Notes: generated by a model not told the origin, from the sequence alone. A stretch of DNA of 64,000 nucleotides from Curtobacterium sp. MCLR17_032 (GCF_003234795.2 NZ_CP126268.1:868001-932000); one strand, 5' to 3'. Positions 25,414-35,214 are shown, counted from the first letter of the stretch. Numbers and translations are program-made.

Positions 25414-26948
25414 CCACCACGAGCGCACCCACCACGACCACCGGCGACCCGACCGACGGCGCGACCGTCGGGCACTGGATCGACGGCGCCCACGTCCCCT
25501 CGACCTCCGGTCGGACCGCGCCCGTGTACGACCCCGCCCGCGGGATCGTGACGAAGCAGGTCGCGCTCGCCGACGAGCGCGAGGTACAGGCAGCGATCGC
25601 CAGCGCCAAGGCGGCGTTCCCGGCGTGGAGCGAGCTGTCGCTGAGCAAGCGGCAGCAGATCATGTTCTCGTTCCGCGAGATCCTGAACCGCGACAAGGCC
25701 GAGCTGGCCGAGATCATCACGAGCGAGCACGGCAAGGTCGTCTCCGACGCCCTCGGGGAGATCGCCCGCGGGCAAGAGGTCGTCGAGCTGGCGACGAGCA
25801 TCCCGCAGCTGCTCAAGGGCGAGTTCTCCGACCAGGTGTCGACCGGCATCGACGTCTACTCGATCCGCCAGCCGCTCGGCGTGGTGGGCATCATCAGCCC
25901 CTTCAACTTCCCGGCGATGGTGCCGCTCTGGTTCCTGCCGATCGCCATCGCCGCCGGCAACACCGTCGTGCTGAAGCCGAGCGAGAAGGACCCGTCCGCG
26001 GCCATCTGGCTGGCGTCGAAGTTCACCGAGGCCGGACTGCCGGCCGGGGTCTTCACGGTCCTGAACGGCGACAAGGTCGCGGTCGACGGACTCCTGACCA
26101 GCCCCGACGTCGAGTCGATCTCGTTCGTCGGGTCGACGCCGATCGCGCAGTACGTCTACGAGACCGGGACGAAGCACGGCAAGCGCGTGCAGGCCCTCGG
26201 CGGTGCCAAGAACCACATGCTCGTGCTGCCGGACGCCGACCTGGACCTGGTCGCGGACAACGCGATCAACGCGGGATTCGGTTCCGCCGGTGAGCGCTGC
26301 ATGGCGATCTCGGTCGTCGTCGCAGTGGAGCCCGTCGCCGACGAGCTCATCGCGAAGATCGCCGAGCGGGCCGCCACGCTGCGCATCGGTGACGGTCGCC
26401 GCGGCTGCGACATGGGGCCGCTCGTCACCGAGCAGCATCGCGACAAGGTCGCCTCGTACATCGAGGTCGCAGAGCAGGACGGTGCGGTCATCGTGGTGGA
26501 CGGCCGCACCGTCCGTCCCGACGGGGACGAGAACGGCTTCTGGCTCGGTCCGACGCTGATCGACAAGGTGCCGACGTCGAGCCGCGTCTACACCGAGGAG
26601 ATCTTCGGCCCGGTGCTGAGCGTCGTCCGCGTGGAGTCCTACGAAGAAGGACTGGCGCTGATCAACGGTGGCGCCTACGGCAACGGCACGGCGATCTTCA
26701 CGAACGACGGCGGGGCCGCCCGACGGTTCCAGCGCGACGTGCAGGTCGGCATGATCGGCATCAACGTCCCGATCCCGGTGCCGGTGGCGTACTACTCGTT
26801 CGGCGGGTGGAAGAACTCGCTGTTCGGTGACCACAAGGCGTACGGCGCAGACGGCGTCAGCTTCTTCACGCGGCAGAAGGCGATCACCTCCCGGTGGCTC
26901 GACCCGTCGCACGGCGGCGTCGACCTCGGCTTCCCGTCGAACGGCTGA
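25410..26948 (+). CDS. iolA: CoA-acylating (methyl)malonate-semialdehyde dehydrogenase
   Basis: NAD-dependent aldehyde dehydrogenase that turns malonate semialdehyde into acetyl-CoA, the last step of the inositol route; the same family also oxidises methylmalonate semialdehyde in valine breakdown. FNFPAMVPLWFLPIAIAAGN and SFVGSTPIAQYVYETG are MMSDH-specific, and GSAGERCMA holds the catalytic Cys (about residue 300). 512 residues, ATG overlapping the previous stop (ATGA at 25410-25413). The N-terminus carries about 20 Thr-rich extra residues. Confidence 0.95.
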   Translation: MTTTSAPTTTTGDPTDGATVGHWIDGAHVPSTSGRTAPVYDPARGIVTKQVALADEREVQAAIASAKAAFPAWSELSLSKRQQIMFSFREILNRDKAELAEIITSEHGKVVSDALGEIARGQEVVELATSIPQLLKGEFSDQVSTGIDVYSIRQPLGVVGIISPFNFPAMVPLWFLPIAIAAGNTVVLKPSEKDPSAAIWLASKFTEAGLPAGVFTVLNGDKVAVDGLLTSPDVESISFVGSTPIAQYVYETGTKHGKRVQALGGAKNHMLVLPDADLDLVADNAINAGFGSAGERCMAISVVVAVEPVADELIAKIAERAATLRIGDGRRGCDMGPLVTEQHRDKVASYIEVAEQDGAVIVVDGRTVRPDGDENGFWLGPTLIDKVPTSSRVYTEEIFGPVLSVVRVESYEEGLALINGGAYGNGTAIFTNDGGAARRFQRDVQVGMIGINVPIPVPVAYYSFGGWKNSLFGDHKAYGADGVSFFTRQKAITSRWLDPSHGGVDLGFPSNG

Positions 26949-26955
26949 TCCGACG

Positions 26956-27885
26956 ATGACCGACAACTGGTTCAACCCGCGGGGGTCCCGGCCGGAGGAC
27001 GGCTGGACCGACGTGATCGACGGGCGCGTGCCGGGCTGGGCGCACACCGGGCTCCGGACGGGCGAGCTGCGCGACGGCGGATCGCTCCGCCTGGCCGCCG
27101 GCGCCGTCGAACGGATCGTGGTGCCGCTCGCCGGCAGCTTCACCGTGACGTACGACGATGCTGTGGCGGACGACAGCGCGGGGACGGCGGGTGGCGCCGT
27201 GCAGGAGCTCGAGGGACGCGCGGGCGTGTTCGAGGGCCCGACGGACGTCCTGTACCTCGGCTCCGGCACCGCCGCGGTGATCACCGGCGTTGGCCGGGTC
27301 GCGGTCGCCGAAGCCCCCACCGACACGGTCAAGCCCACGACGTACATCCCGCGGCAGGACGTGCCCGTCGAACTGCGGGGTGCCGGGCAGTCGAGCCGGC
27401 AGGTCCACAACTTCGGCACCCCCGCGGCACTCGACGCCGCGCGGTTGATCGTGTGCGAGGTCATCACCCCCGCGGGCAACTGGTCCTCGTGGCCGGCGCA
27501 CAAGCACGACACCGAACGGCCCGGTCAGGAATCCGAGCTCGAGGAGATCTACTACTACGAGTCCGCCGTCGCCCGCGGCTCCGAGCACGTCGCCCCGGAC
27601 GCCGCCGACCCGTTCGCGCTGCACCGGACCTCGGCCTCGGACGACCGACCGATCGACGAGTTCCGCCAGGTCCGGACCGGCGACGTCGCCCTGGTGCCGT
27701 ACGGCTGGCACGGCCCCGCGGTCGCGGCTCCGGGCTACGACATGTACTACCTCAACGTGATGGCCGGCCCCGGACCGGAACGCGTCTGGAACATCACCGA
27801 CGACCCCGCCCACGGGTGGGTCCGTCAGCTCTGGGAGTCCGAGTCCCTCGACCCCCGCCTGCCCTACCTCAAGGAGGACGTGTGA
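26956..27885 (+). CDS. iolB: 5-deoxy-glucuronate isomerase
   Basis: A cupin-fold isomerase converting 5-deoxyglucuronate to 5-dehydro-2-deoxygluconate, between IolD and IolC. PAGNWSSWPAHKHD and ELEEIYYYE (about residues 175-205) carry the metal His and Glu. DVALVPYGWHGP and PGYDMYYLNVMAGP are the C-terminal cupin signatures. 309 residues. Starts seven bases after iolA; its stop overlaps the iolD GTG as GTGA. Confidence 0.94.
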   Translation: MTDNWFNPRGSRPEDGWTDVIDGRVPGWAHTGLRTGELRDGGSLRLAAGAVERIVVPLAGSFTVTYDDAVADDSAGTAGGAVQELEGRAGVFEGPTDVLYLGSGTAAVITGVGRVAVAEAPTDTVKPTTYIPRQDVPVELRGAGQSSRQVHNFGTPAALDAARLIVCEVITPAGNWSSWPAHKHDTERPGQESELEEIYYYESAVARGSEHVAPDAADPFALHRTSASDDRPIDEFRQVRTGDVALVPYGWHGPAVAAPGYDMYYLNVMAGPGPERVWNITDDPAHGWVRQLWESESLDPRLPYLKEDV

Positions 27886-29795
27886 CCACCCCCACGACCC
27901 GTCGCATGACCGTCGGCCAGGCGCTCGTCGAGTTCCTGGCCAACCAGTGGACGGTGGACGGCGACGTCCGCGAGCGAACGATCCCGGGCATCTTCGGCAT
28001 CTTCGGGCACGGCAACGTCGCCGGACTCGGGCAGGCGATCAAGCAGCTCCACGTCGAACAGCCCGGACTGCTGCCGTACCACCAGGCCCGCAACGAGCAG
28101 GCGATGGTGCACGAGGCCGTCGGGTTCGCGCGGATGCACCGCCGTCGCGCGACCTTCGCCGCCACCGCCTCGGTCGGACCCGGTGCCGCCAACATGCTCA
28201 CCGCAGCAGCGCTCGCCACGACGAACCGGCTGCCGGCGCTGCTGCTGCCGTCGGACACCTTCGCCACGCGCACCACGGACCCGGTGCTGCAGCAGATCGA
28301 GATGCCGCACGACACCTCGATCCAGGTGACCGACGCGTTCCGACCGCTCTCGCGCTTCTTCGACCGGGTGGTCCGCCCGGAGCAGCTCTTCTCGATCGCA
28401 CTCCAGGCGATGCGGGTCCTCACCGACCCGGCCGAGACGGGTGCGGTGACGATCGCCCTGCCCGAGGACGTGCAGGCCGAACAGCTCGACGTCCCGGTCG
28501 CGTTCCTGCAGCCCCGTGAGTGGCACATCCGCCGTCCACTGCCCGAGACCGGTCCGCTCGAGCGTGCCGTCGCGGCGATCCGGCAGGCGAAGCGTCCGGT
28601 CATCGTGGCGGGTGGCGGTGTCCTCTACTCCGGTGCCGAGGACGAGCTCCGCCGCTTCGTGGAGGCCACCGGGATCCCGGTCGGCACCTCGCAGGCCGGC
28701 GGCGGATCGTTGGTCTGGGACCACCCGCAGTACCTCGGCGGCATCGGCGCGACCGGCACGGCCGCCGCCAACGCCGTCGCGGCGCAGGCCGACGTCGTGA
28801 TCGGCATCGGCACGCGCTACAGCGACTTCACGACCGCGTCACGCACGGCCTTCCAGGACCCGGACGTCACCTTCGTCAACGTCAACGTGGCGTCCTTCGA
28901 CGCGTACAAGCACGGCACGCAGCTGCCGGTGATCGCCGACGCCCGGGAGGCCCTGGTCGCCCTGACGACGGCGCTCACCACCGATGCGTCGTACGCGGTC
29001 GACGCCGGCTACGCCGCCGAGGTCCGGGACCGGAAGCGGGAGTGGGACGCCGTCGTCGACGACGCGTTCACGCCGTCGAGGGCTGAACTGCCCGGACAGG
29101 CCGAGATCATCGGCGCCGTCCAGGCGGCCAGCGACCCACGTGACGTGGTCATCCAGGCCGCAGGGTCGTTGCCTGGTGACCTGCACAAGCTCTGGCGGGT
29201 CCGCGATGCGCTCGGGTACCACGTCGAGTACGCGTTCTCGTGCATGGGCTACGAGATCGCCGGCGGCATCGGCGTCCGCCGTGGGGCCCCGGACCGCGAC
29301 GCGATCGTCATGGTCGGTGACGGCTCGTACCTGATGCTGCACACCGAGCTCGTGACCGCGGTCGCCGAGGGCATCAAGATCATCGTCGTGCTCATCCAGA
29401 ACCACGGGTACGCGTCGATCGGCCACCTGTCGGAGACCGTCGGCTCGGAGCGCTACGGCACGAAGTACCGCTACCTGGACGAGACCCGGTCGTTCGAGGA
29501 CGGCGAGCCGCTGCCGGTCGACCTGGCAGCCAACGCCCGGTCCTACGGCGTCGACGTGATCGAGGTCCAGCCCGGCCCGGACAGCATCGCCGACCTCACG
29601 GCAGCGGTCCGTCAGGCGAAGGCGAACGACCACACCACCCTCGTCCACATCAACTCCGACCCGTTGGTCTACGCGCCCGAGGGCGACGGCTGGTGGGACG
29701 TGCCGGTCGCGCAGACCTCCACCCTCCCCAGCACCCAGGCCGCCCGCGCCGAGTACGAGCAGCAGGTCGCCGCGCAGCGTCCGCTGCTCGGCTGA
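27882..29795 (+). CDS. iolD: 3D-(3,5/4)-trihydroxycyclohexane-1,2-dione hydrolase
   Basis: A thiamine-diphosphate enzyme that opens the inositol ring, 637 residues. An N-terminal PYR domain (GIFGIFGHGNVAGLG, RNEQAMVHEAVGFAR with the activating Glu), a middle domain (RPVIVAGGGVLYSG) and a C-terminal PP domain with GDGSYLMLHTEL and the late NHGYASIG form the usual three-domain fold. GTG 27882 follows a strong AAGGAGGA at 27871-27878 inside the iolB end. An alternative ATG eight codons in is less likely. Confidence 0.96.
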   Translation: MTTPTTRRMTVGQALVEFLANQWTVDGDVRERTIPGIFGIFGHGNVAGLGQAIKQLHVEQPGLLPYHQARNEQAMVHEAVGFARMHRRRATFAATASVGPGAANMLTAAALATTNRLPALLLPSDTFATRTTDPVLQQIEMPHDTSIQVTDAFRPLSRFFDRVVRPEQLFSIALQAMRVLTDPAETGAVTIALPEDVQAEQLDVPVAFLQPREWHIRRPLPETGPLERAVAAIRQAKRPVIVAGGGVLYSGAEDELRRFVEATGIPVGTSQAGGGSLVWDHPQYLGGIGATGTAAANAVAAQADVVIGIGTRYSDFTTASRTAFQDPDVTFVNVNVASFDAYKHGTQLPVIADAREALVALTTALTTDASYAVDAGYAAEVRDRKREWDAVVDDAFTPSRAELPGQAEIIGAVQAASDPRDVVIQAAGSLPGDLHKLWRVRDALGYHVEYAFSCMGYEIAGGIGVRRGAPDRDAIVMVGDGSYLMLHTELVTAVAEGIKIIVVLIQNHGYASIGHLSETVGSERYGTKYRYLDETRSFEDGEPLPVDLAANARSYGVDVIEVQPGPDSIADLTAAVRQAKANDHTTLVHINSDPLVYAPEGDGWWDVPVAQTSTLPSTQAARAEYEQQVAAQRPLLG

Positions 29796-29828
29796 ACCCG
29801 ATCCGAGACAGAAAGCGACAGCGACGTC

Positions 29829-30782
29829 ATGACCGACACCGCCACCCCCATCGGCACTCCCGCCACCGACGCGGCGCCCGCCTCGATCCGCATCGGCACC
29901 GCCCCGGACTCGTGGGGCGTGTGGTTCCCCGACGACCCGGACCAGGTCCCGTGGCAGCGTTTCCTCGACGAAGCCGCCGCTGCCGGGTACGAGTGGATCG
30001 AGCTCGGACCGTACGGGTACCTGCCGACCGACCCCTCGCAGCTGTCCGACGAGCTCGAGTCCCGCGGGCTCAAGCTCTCGGCTGGCACCGTGTTCACCGG
30101 GTTCCACAAGGGCGAGGACCAGTTCCAGCGCGCCTGGGACCAGGCGGTCGCCGTCGCGGGCCTGGCGGCGAAGTTGGGCGCAGAGCACCTGGTGACGATC
30201 CCGGACCTCTGGCGCTCCGACGCCACCGAAGAGGTGCTCGAGGCCCGCACGCTCACCGACGAGCAGTGGGAGCGACTCGGCCGCGGCCACGACCAGCTGG
30301 GCAAGGCGCTGCTCGAGGAGTACGGCGTGCACCAGCAGTTCCACACCCATGCCGACAGCCACGTCGGGACCTACAAGGAGACGGTGCGGTTCCTGGAGGT
30401 CACGAACCCCGCGTACACGAACCTCTGCCTCGACACCGGGCACTTCGCCTACTACGGCGGCGACAACCTCAAGCTCATCGCCGCCCATCCGGAACGAATC
30501 GGCTACCTGCACCTCAAGCAGGTCGACACCGACCTGCTGTTCGACGTGCTGAAGAACGACGTGCCGTTCGCGACCGCCGTGGCGCAGGGCATCATGATCG
30601 AGCCGCCGCACGGCACCCCGGAACTCGCCCCGATCATCGAGGCAGTGGCCGCGATCAACCCCGAGGTCTTCGGGATCGTCGAGCAGGACATGTACGGCTG
30701 CTCGGTCGATGCTCCGGGCCCGATCGCCGAGCGCACCTTCCAGCACATCTTCGGCTCCACCTCCGCCGCGCGCGCCTCCTGA
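29829..30782 (+). CDS. iolE: Myo-inosose-2 dehydratase
   Basis: A TIM-barrel dehydratase of the xylose isomerase-like superfamily that removes water from scyllo-inosose. The N-terminal RIGTAPDSWGVWFPDD, FTGFHKGEDQF, HTHADSHVGTY, LCLDTGHFAYYGGD and the terminal EQDMYGCS are IolE-specific metal and substrate motifs. 317 residues. The 33-base gap to iolD contains GAGACAGAAAG but no strong ribosome-binding site. Substrate comes from the dehydrogenase encoded next. Confidence 0.95.
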   Translation: MTDTATPIGTPATDAAPASIRIGTAPDSWGVWFPDDPDQVPWQRFLDEAAAAGYEWIELGPYGYLPTDPSQLSDELESRGLKLSAGTVFTGFHKGEDQFQRAWDQAVAVAGLAAKLGAEHLVTIPDLWRSDATEEVLEARTLTDEQWERLGRGHDQLGKALLEEYGVHQQFHTHADSHVGTYKETVRFLEVTNPAYTNLCLDTGHFAYYGGDNLKLIAAHPERIGYLHLKQVDTDLLFDVLKNDVPFATAVAQGIMIEPPHGTPELAPIIEAVAAINPEVFGIVEQDMYGCSVDAPGPIAERTFQHIFGSTSAARAS

Positions 30783-30825
30783 CGCGCCGTCCACGCAGCG
30801 TCAGCAACCCCAGGAGAAGAACACC

Positions 30826-31896
30826 ATGACCACCACGCAGAACCTCCGCGTCGCCGTCGTCGGCGCCGGCATGATGGGCGCCGACCACGTCCGCCGCATC
30901 ACCGCCAAGATCTCGAACGCCGACGTCGTCGCGGTCGTCGAACCGGATGCCAGCCGGGCTGCTGCCGCTGCCGCACTGGCGCCGGGGGCGATCACCGCGG
31001 CCTCCTTCGAGGAGGCGCTCGCCGCCACCGAGATCGACGGCGTCATCATCGCGACCCCCGGGTTCCTGCACGAGCCGATCCTGGTGACCGCACTCAAGCG
31101 GGGTCTCGCCGTCCTCTGCGAGAAGCCGCTCACGACCAGCGCCGAGGACAGCCTGCGCATCGTGGAACTCGAGCAGGAGCACGCCAGCCGGCCGATCATC
31201 CAGGTCGGGTTCATGCGCCGCTTCGACAGCGGGTACCAGGAGCTCAAGGCCCTGCGCGAGTCCGGCGCGAACGGCGCGCTGCTCGCCCTGCACCACGCCC
31301 ACCGGAACCCGACGACCCCGCCGAACTTCAGCGAGTCGATGCTCATCCACGACTCGGTGATCCACGAGATCGACATCATCCCGTTCCTCACGGGCGAGGC
31401 GATCACGAGTGTCGAGGTCAAGAAGCCGCGGAAGAACTCGCTGGCCCCGGCCGACCTGCCGGAGCCGCAGTTCGTGCTGTTCACCACCGAGTCCGGGACG
31501 ATGGCGATCGTCGAGATCAACGTGAACGCCCAGTTCGGCTACCAGGTCACGACCGACGCCGTGTTCGAGTCCGGCGTCGCCTACATCGGCCGCGACACCT
31601 CGCAGACGATCGTGTCCGCCGGGGTCTCCGGGCAGGGCGTCACGCCGTCGTTCAAAGAGCGGTTCGCCGCGGCCTACGACGAAGAGGTGCAGCGCTGGGT
31701 GGACGCGGCCCGCGATGGCGGCATCGACGGCCCGAGCGCCTGGGACGGCTACACCGCGTCCGTCGTCGCCGAGGTCGCGGTCCGCGCGCAGCAGTCCGGC
31801 GCGACCGAGCACGTCGAGTACGCGGTGACGAAGCCGGCGTTCTACGACCTGACGGCAGCGGCCGACGCGACGGCCGACGCGACGGCCGGGGTGTAG
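30826..31896 (+). CDS. iolG: Inositol 2-dehydrogenase (Gfo/Idh/MocA family)
   Basis: NAD-dependent enzyme oxidising myo-inositol to scyllo-inosose, the first step. The Rossmann motif VVGAGMMGADH (residues 11-21), EKPLT (about residue 103) and the catalytic IHDSVIHEIDI (about residues 172-182) are in place. 356 residues. ATG 30826 follows AGGAGA at 30812-30817. The C-terminus ends in an Ala/Thr/Asp repeat (DATADATAG). Neighbour order iolD-E-G-H matches the C. glutamicum cluster as I recall it. Confidence 0.92.
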   Translation: MTTTQNLRVAVVGAGMMGADHVRRITAKISNADVVAVVEPDASRAAAAAALAPGAITAASFEEALAATEIDGVIIATPGFLHEPILVTALKRGLAVLCEKPLTTSAEDSLRIVELEQEHASRPIIQVGFMRRFDSGYQELKALRESGANGALLALHHAHRNPTTPPNFSESMLIHDSVIHEIDIIPFLTGEAITSVEVKKPRKNSLAPADLPEPQFVLFTTESGTMAIVEINVNAQFGYQVTTDAVFESGVAYIGRDTSQTIVSAGVSGQGVTPSFKERFAAAYDEEVQRWVDAARDGGIDGPSAWDGYTASVVAEVAVRAQQSGATEHVEYAVTKPAFYDLTAAADATADATAGV

Positions 31897-31899
31897 TCC

Positions 31900-32769
31900 G
31901 TGCCGAAGATCGCGCTCGACCCGACCCCGTTCCACCACGACCTGGGTCTGCTGGAGTTCCCGCGGAAGGTCGCCGACCTCGGCTACGAGTACCTGCAGCT
32001 GACGCCGCACCGGGACTTCATCCCGTTCCACCGGCACCCGAAGGCGGACGACGACCTGGTCGACGCGTTCGCGGCCGCCTGTGTCGACGCCGGGGTCCAG
32101 GTGGCGTCCGTCCTGCCGGTGCTCCGCTGGTCCGGGCCCGACCGTGAGACGCGTGAGACCGCCGTCAAGCAGTGGAAGCGCGTCATCGAGATCACCAAGC
32201 GACTCGGCGTGGACACCATCAACACCGAGTTCTCCGGTCGTCCGGAGCGGGCCGAGGACTCCGAGGCGCAGTTCTACTGGGCGATGGAGGAACTGCTGCC
32301 GATCATCGAGGACGCGGACCTCCGGGTGCTCATCGACCCGCACCCCGACGACTTCGTCGAGGACGGGCTCGAGGCACTCCGGGTGATCCGCGGGCTCAAC
32401 TCGAAGAACATCGGGTTCGTCTACGTCGCCTGCCACACCTTCCACTACGGCGGTGACATGGACGCGGTCATCGACGCCGCCGGTGACTCGCTGCAGTTGA
32501 TCCACGTCGCCGATGCGTACGACCACCGTCGTTCGCACGGCCTCCGCTACATCACGAACCCGCCCGGCAACCCGGTCCGGGTCCACCAGCACCTGCCGGT
32601 CGGGCAGGGCGACGTCGACTTCGACGCGTTCTGGCGTGCGCTCGACCGCGTCGGGTTCTCGGGCCGCGACGACACCGTCGCCGTGTCCAGCGTCTTCGCC
32701 GAGGACGAGAACGCCGACGCGGTGTCGCGGTTCCAGCTCGACCAGATCACGAAGGGACTCCGCCGATGA
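31900..32769 (+). CDS. iolH: IolH-type sugar phosphate isomerase/epimerase
   Basis: A TIM-barrel protein of the AP-endonuclease 2/xylose isomerase-like family, 289 residues, start GTG 31900 three bases after iolG. Metal-ligand candidates include Glu in NTEFSGRP, the Asp/His in LIDPHPDDF and the His residues in VACHTFHYGG and HVADAYDHR. Proteins of this kind sit at this place in actinobacterial inositol clusters; their exact reaction is unsettled. Stop overlaps the next start (ATGA at 32766-32769). Confidence 0.85.
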   Translation: MPKIALDPTPFHHDLGLLEFPRKVADLGYEYLQLTPHRDFIPFHRHPKADDDLVDAFAAACVDAGVQVASVLPVLRWSGPDRETRETAVKQWKRVIEITKRLGVDTINTEFSGRPERAEDSEAQFYWAMEELLPIIEDADLRVLIDPHPDDFVEDGLEALRVIRGLNSKNIGFVYVACHTFHYGGDMDAVIDAAGDSLQLIHVADAYDHRRSHGLRYITNPPGNPVRVHQHLPVGQGDVDFDAFWRALDRVGFSGRDDTVAVSSVFAEDENADAVSRFQLDQITKGLRR

Positions 32770-33878
32770 CGAGCACACTCGAGACCCGAGGGGCGGGCGT
32801 GGTCGACACCCGTCCGGTCACCCTGCAGGCCACGGAACAGACCCCGACGGCACTGTGGAACGACTCGGCCGACCCGCACGAGCTGGCGACGGCGATCTCG
32901 GAGTACGGAGCCGTCGGGGCGACCTGCAACCCGGTCATCGCCTACACCTGCATCCAGCAGGACCCCGAGGTGTGGGTACCGCGCATCCGACAGCTCGCCG
33001 AGGAGCACCCGACCGCGGGGGAGTCGGCACTCGGGTGGATGGCGGTCGAGGAGCTCTCGGTCAACGCCGCCGCGCAGCTGCTGCCGGCGTTCGAGGCGTC
33101 GGGCGGCCGCAACGGTCGGCTCTCGATGCAGACCGATCCGCGTCTGCATCGCGACCGTGACGCCCTCGTGGAGCAGGCGGTGCGCTTCTCGGGCCTCGCG
33201 CCGAACATCATCGTGAAGATCCCCGCGACGAAGGTCGGCATCGCGGCCATCGAGGAAGCCGCGTACCGCGGCGTCTCGATCAACGCGACCGTCTCGTTCA
33301 CGGTGGCCCAGGTCGTCGCCGTCGGTGAGGCCATCGAGCGCGCCCTCGACCGCCGCGCCGCCGATGGTCTGCCCGAGCAGGAGTTCGGACACGTCGTCAC
33401 GCTGATGGCCGGTCGGCTCGACGACTGGCTGAAGACCGTCGTCGCGCGTGACCACGTCATGATCGACCCCGGGTACCTGGAGTGGGCCGGCGTCGCCGCG
33501 GTGAAGAACGCGTACCGGGTGTTCCAGGAGCGCGGGTTCCGCTCGCGGGTCCTCGTCGCGGCCTTCCGCAACGCGCTGCAGTGGTCCGAGTTCCAGGGCG
33601 GTGACCTCGTCGTGTCGCCGCCGTTCCAATGGACGAAGGACATCAACGACAACGCGTTCCCGTTCCGCCCCGACGCCATCGACGACGAGGTCCCGGCACA
33701 CGTCGTCGACGCCCTCCGCCGGGCGACGCCGGAGTTCGCCCGCGGCCACGACGTCGACGGCATGACCATCGACGAGTTCGACCGGTTCGGCGCCACGGTC
33801 AAGACGCTGCGGCAGTTCCTCGACGCCGACGCGAAGCTCGACGCCCTCGTCCGCGACATCATCGTCCCGGCCGAGTAG
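32766..33878 (+). CDS. Transaldolase-like protein in the inositol operon
   Basis: A 370-residue class I aldolase-barrel protein of the transaldolase family. ALWNDSADPHEL and GATCNPVIAY match the transaldolase start (usually LWLDD..R...TSNPTIF); Lys in NIIVKIPATKVGI is the Schiff-base lysine. GVSINATVSFTVAQ and LVVSPPFQWT follow the family pattern. It differs enough from Tal that another substrate is likely. It is translationally coupled to iolH, so it probably acts in inositol or a related cyclitol's breakdown. An aldolase role overlapping with the Cgl0159-type protein is possible. Confidence 0.82.
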   Translation: MTSTLETRGAGVVDTRPVTLQATEQTPTALWNDSADPHELATAISEYGAVGATCNPVIAYTCIQQDPEVWVPRIRQLAEEHPTAGESALGWMAVEELSVNAAAQLLPAFEASGGRNGRLSMQTDPRLHRDRDALVEQAVRFSGLAPNIIVKIPATKVGIAAIEEAAYRGVSINATVSFTVAQVVAVGEAIERALDRRAADGLPEQEFGHVVTLMAGRLDDWLKTVVARDHVMIDPGYLEWAGVAAVKNAYRVFQERGFRSRVLVAAFRNALQWSEFQGGDLVVSPPFQWTKDINDNAFPFRPDAIDDEVPAHVVDALRRATPEFARGHDVDGMTIDEFDRFGATVKTLRQFLDADAKLDALVRDIIVPAE

Positions 33879-33888
33879 GGCGGCGCCG

Positions 33889-35088
33889 ATGGTCATGGAC
33901 ACGATCGGGGTCGGCCTCATCTCGGTCGGGTGGATGGGGCGCCTGCACTCCCGCGCGTACCGGGCGCTGCCGGACCACTTCCCGGAACTCGGGCTCCGCC
34001 CACGCCTGGTGGTCGCGGCCGATCCGGTTCCGGAAGCCCGCGAGCAGGCCACGGAACGGCTCGGGTACGAACGTGCCGTGGCCGACTGGCACGAGGTCCT
34101 CGCCGACCCGGACGTCGACGTCGTCTCGATCTGCTCACCGAACTTCCTGCACCGCGAGATGGCGGTCGCCGCGGCGCAGGCCGGCAAACCGTTCTGGATC
34201 GAGAAGCCGATGGGTCGGTACGCCAGCGACTCCCGCGACATCCACGAGGCCGTCCAGCGGGCCGGGGTCGTCACGAGCGTCGGGTTCAACTACCGGCACG
34301 CACCCGCGGTCGAACGTGCCCGTGAGCTCGTCCGCAGCGGGCGACTCGGACGGATCACGAACGTCCGCGGCTCCCTGCTCGCCGACTACTCGTCCGACCC
34401 CGCTGCCCCGCTCACCTGGCGGTTCGAACGGGAACGCGCCGGTTCGGGGGTCCTCGGCGACCTGCTCTCGCACGGCCTCGATCTGGCGCAGTACCTGGTC
34501 GGCCGGATCGCGAGCGTCACCGCCCTCGGCGAGACGTTCATCACCGAGCGACCGCTTCCCGGCGCGGGGATCGTCGACCGCAGTGCTGCCGCGACCGGCG
34601 ACCGCAAGCCCGTCGAGAACGAGGACTACGCCGCCCTGCTCTTCCGGTTCGACGACGGCGCGGTCGGCACGATGGACTCCAGCCGGGTCATGCACGGGCC
34701 GCACGCCGAGTACACGATCGAGGTCTACGGCACCGCCGGGTCGATCCGCTGGGACTTCCAACGGATGAACGAACTGCAGGTCTGCCTCGACGGGCAGGAG
34801 GCCGCCGGCTACACGACCGTGTACGTCGCGCCCGGGGACGGCGAGTTCGCCCGCTTCCAACCGGGAGCCGGCACCGCGATGGGCTACGACGACCTCAAGA
34901 CGATCGAGGCAGCGCAGTTCCTGGCGAGCGTCCGGAGCGGCCGGCAGCTCGCGCCGTCGGTGGCGGACGGGCTCGCCGCCGCGTCGATCGTGGAAGCGGC
35001 CGAAGCGTCGCTCGCCGACGGGGCGTGGCATGAGGTGGCGCGCGTCGACGGACCGCTGACCTCCGACGCCCCGACTCCGGTGATCTGA
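33889..35088 (+). CDS. Gfo/Idh/MocA-family dehydrogenase, candidate second cyclitol dehydrogenase
   Basis: NAD(P)-dependent dehydrogenase, 399 residues. VGLISVGWMGRLHSRAY is the Rossmann start, WIEKPMGR the EKP motif and LGDLLSHGLDLAQYLVG carries the catalytic His/Asp region. It differs from iolG in length and active-site residues. At the end of an iol operon, a scyllo-inositol or other inositol-isomer dehydrogenase (IolW/IolX-like) is a reasonable guess. ATG 33889 starts ten bases after the upstream stop; a second ATG is two codons in. Followed by the operon terminator. Confidence 0.8.
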   Translation: MVMDTIGVGLISVGWMGRLHSRAYRALPDHFPELGLRPRLVVAADPVPEAREQATERLGYERAVADWHEVLADPDVDVVSICSPNFLHREMAVAAAQAGKPFWIEKPMGRYASDSRDIHEAVQRAGVVTSVGFNYRHAPAVERARELVRSGRLGRITNVRGSLLADYSSDPAAPLTWRFERERAGSGVLGDLLSHGLDLAQYLVGRIASVTALGETFITERPLPGAGIVDRSAAATGDRKPVENEDYAALLFRFDDGAVGTMDSSRVMHGPHAEYTIEVYGTAGSIRWDFQRMNELQVCLDGQEAAGYTTVYVAPGDGEFARFQPGAGTAMGYDDLKTIEAAQFLASVRSGRQLAPSVADGLAAASIVEAAEASLADGAWHEVARVDGPLTSDAPTPVI

Positions 35089-35115
35089 CCAGACGGACCA
35101 CGGACCACCGACCAC

Positions 35116-35167
35116 ACGACGGACGGGAGGCGCGTCACCAGCCGGTGACGTGCCTCCCGTCCGTCGT
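35116..35167. terminator. GGACGGGAGGC-family palindrome ending the inositol operon
   Basis: 24-base arms (35116-35139, 35144-35167) pair with one G.U around AGCC. It lies 27 bases after the last operon gene. Confidence 0.8.
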
Positions 35168-35214
35168 CTGGTGGCGCGTCGCTGTCCGGATCGCGAGCAC
35201 CACGACTGGCACGG

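Noticed and set aside
28839..32778. Long minus-strand frames over iolD, iolE, iolG and iolH
   Set aside because: Antisense shadows of well-supported inositol genes.
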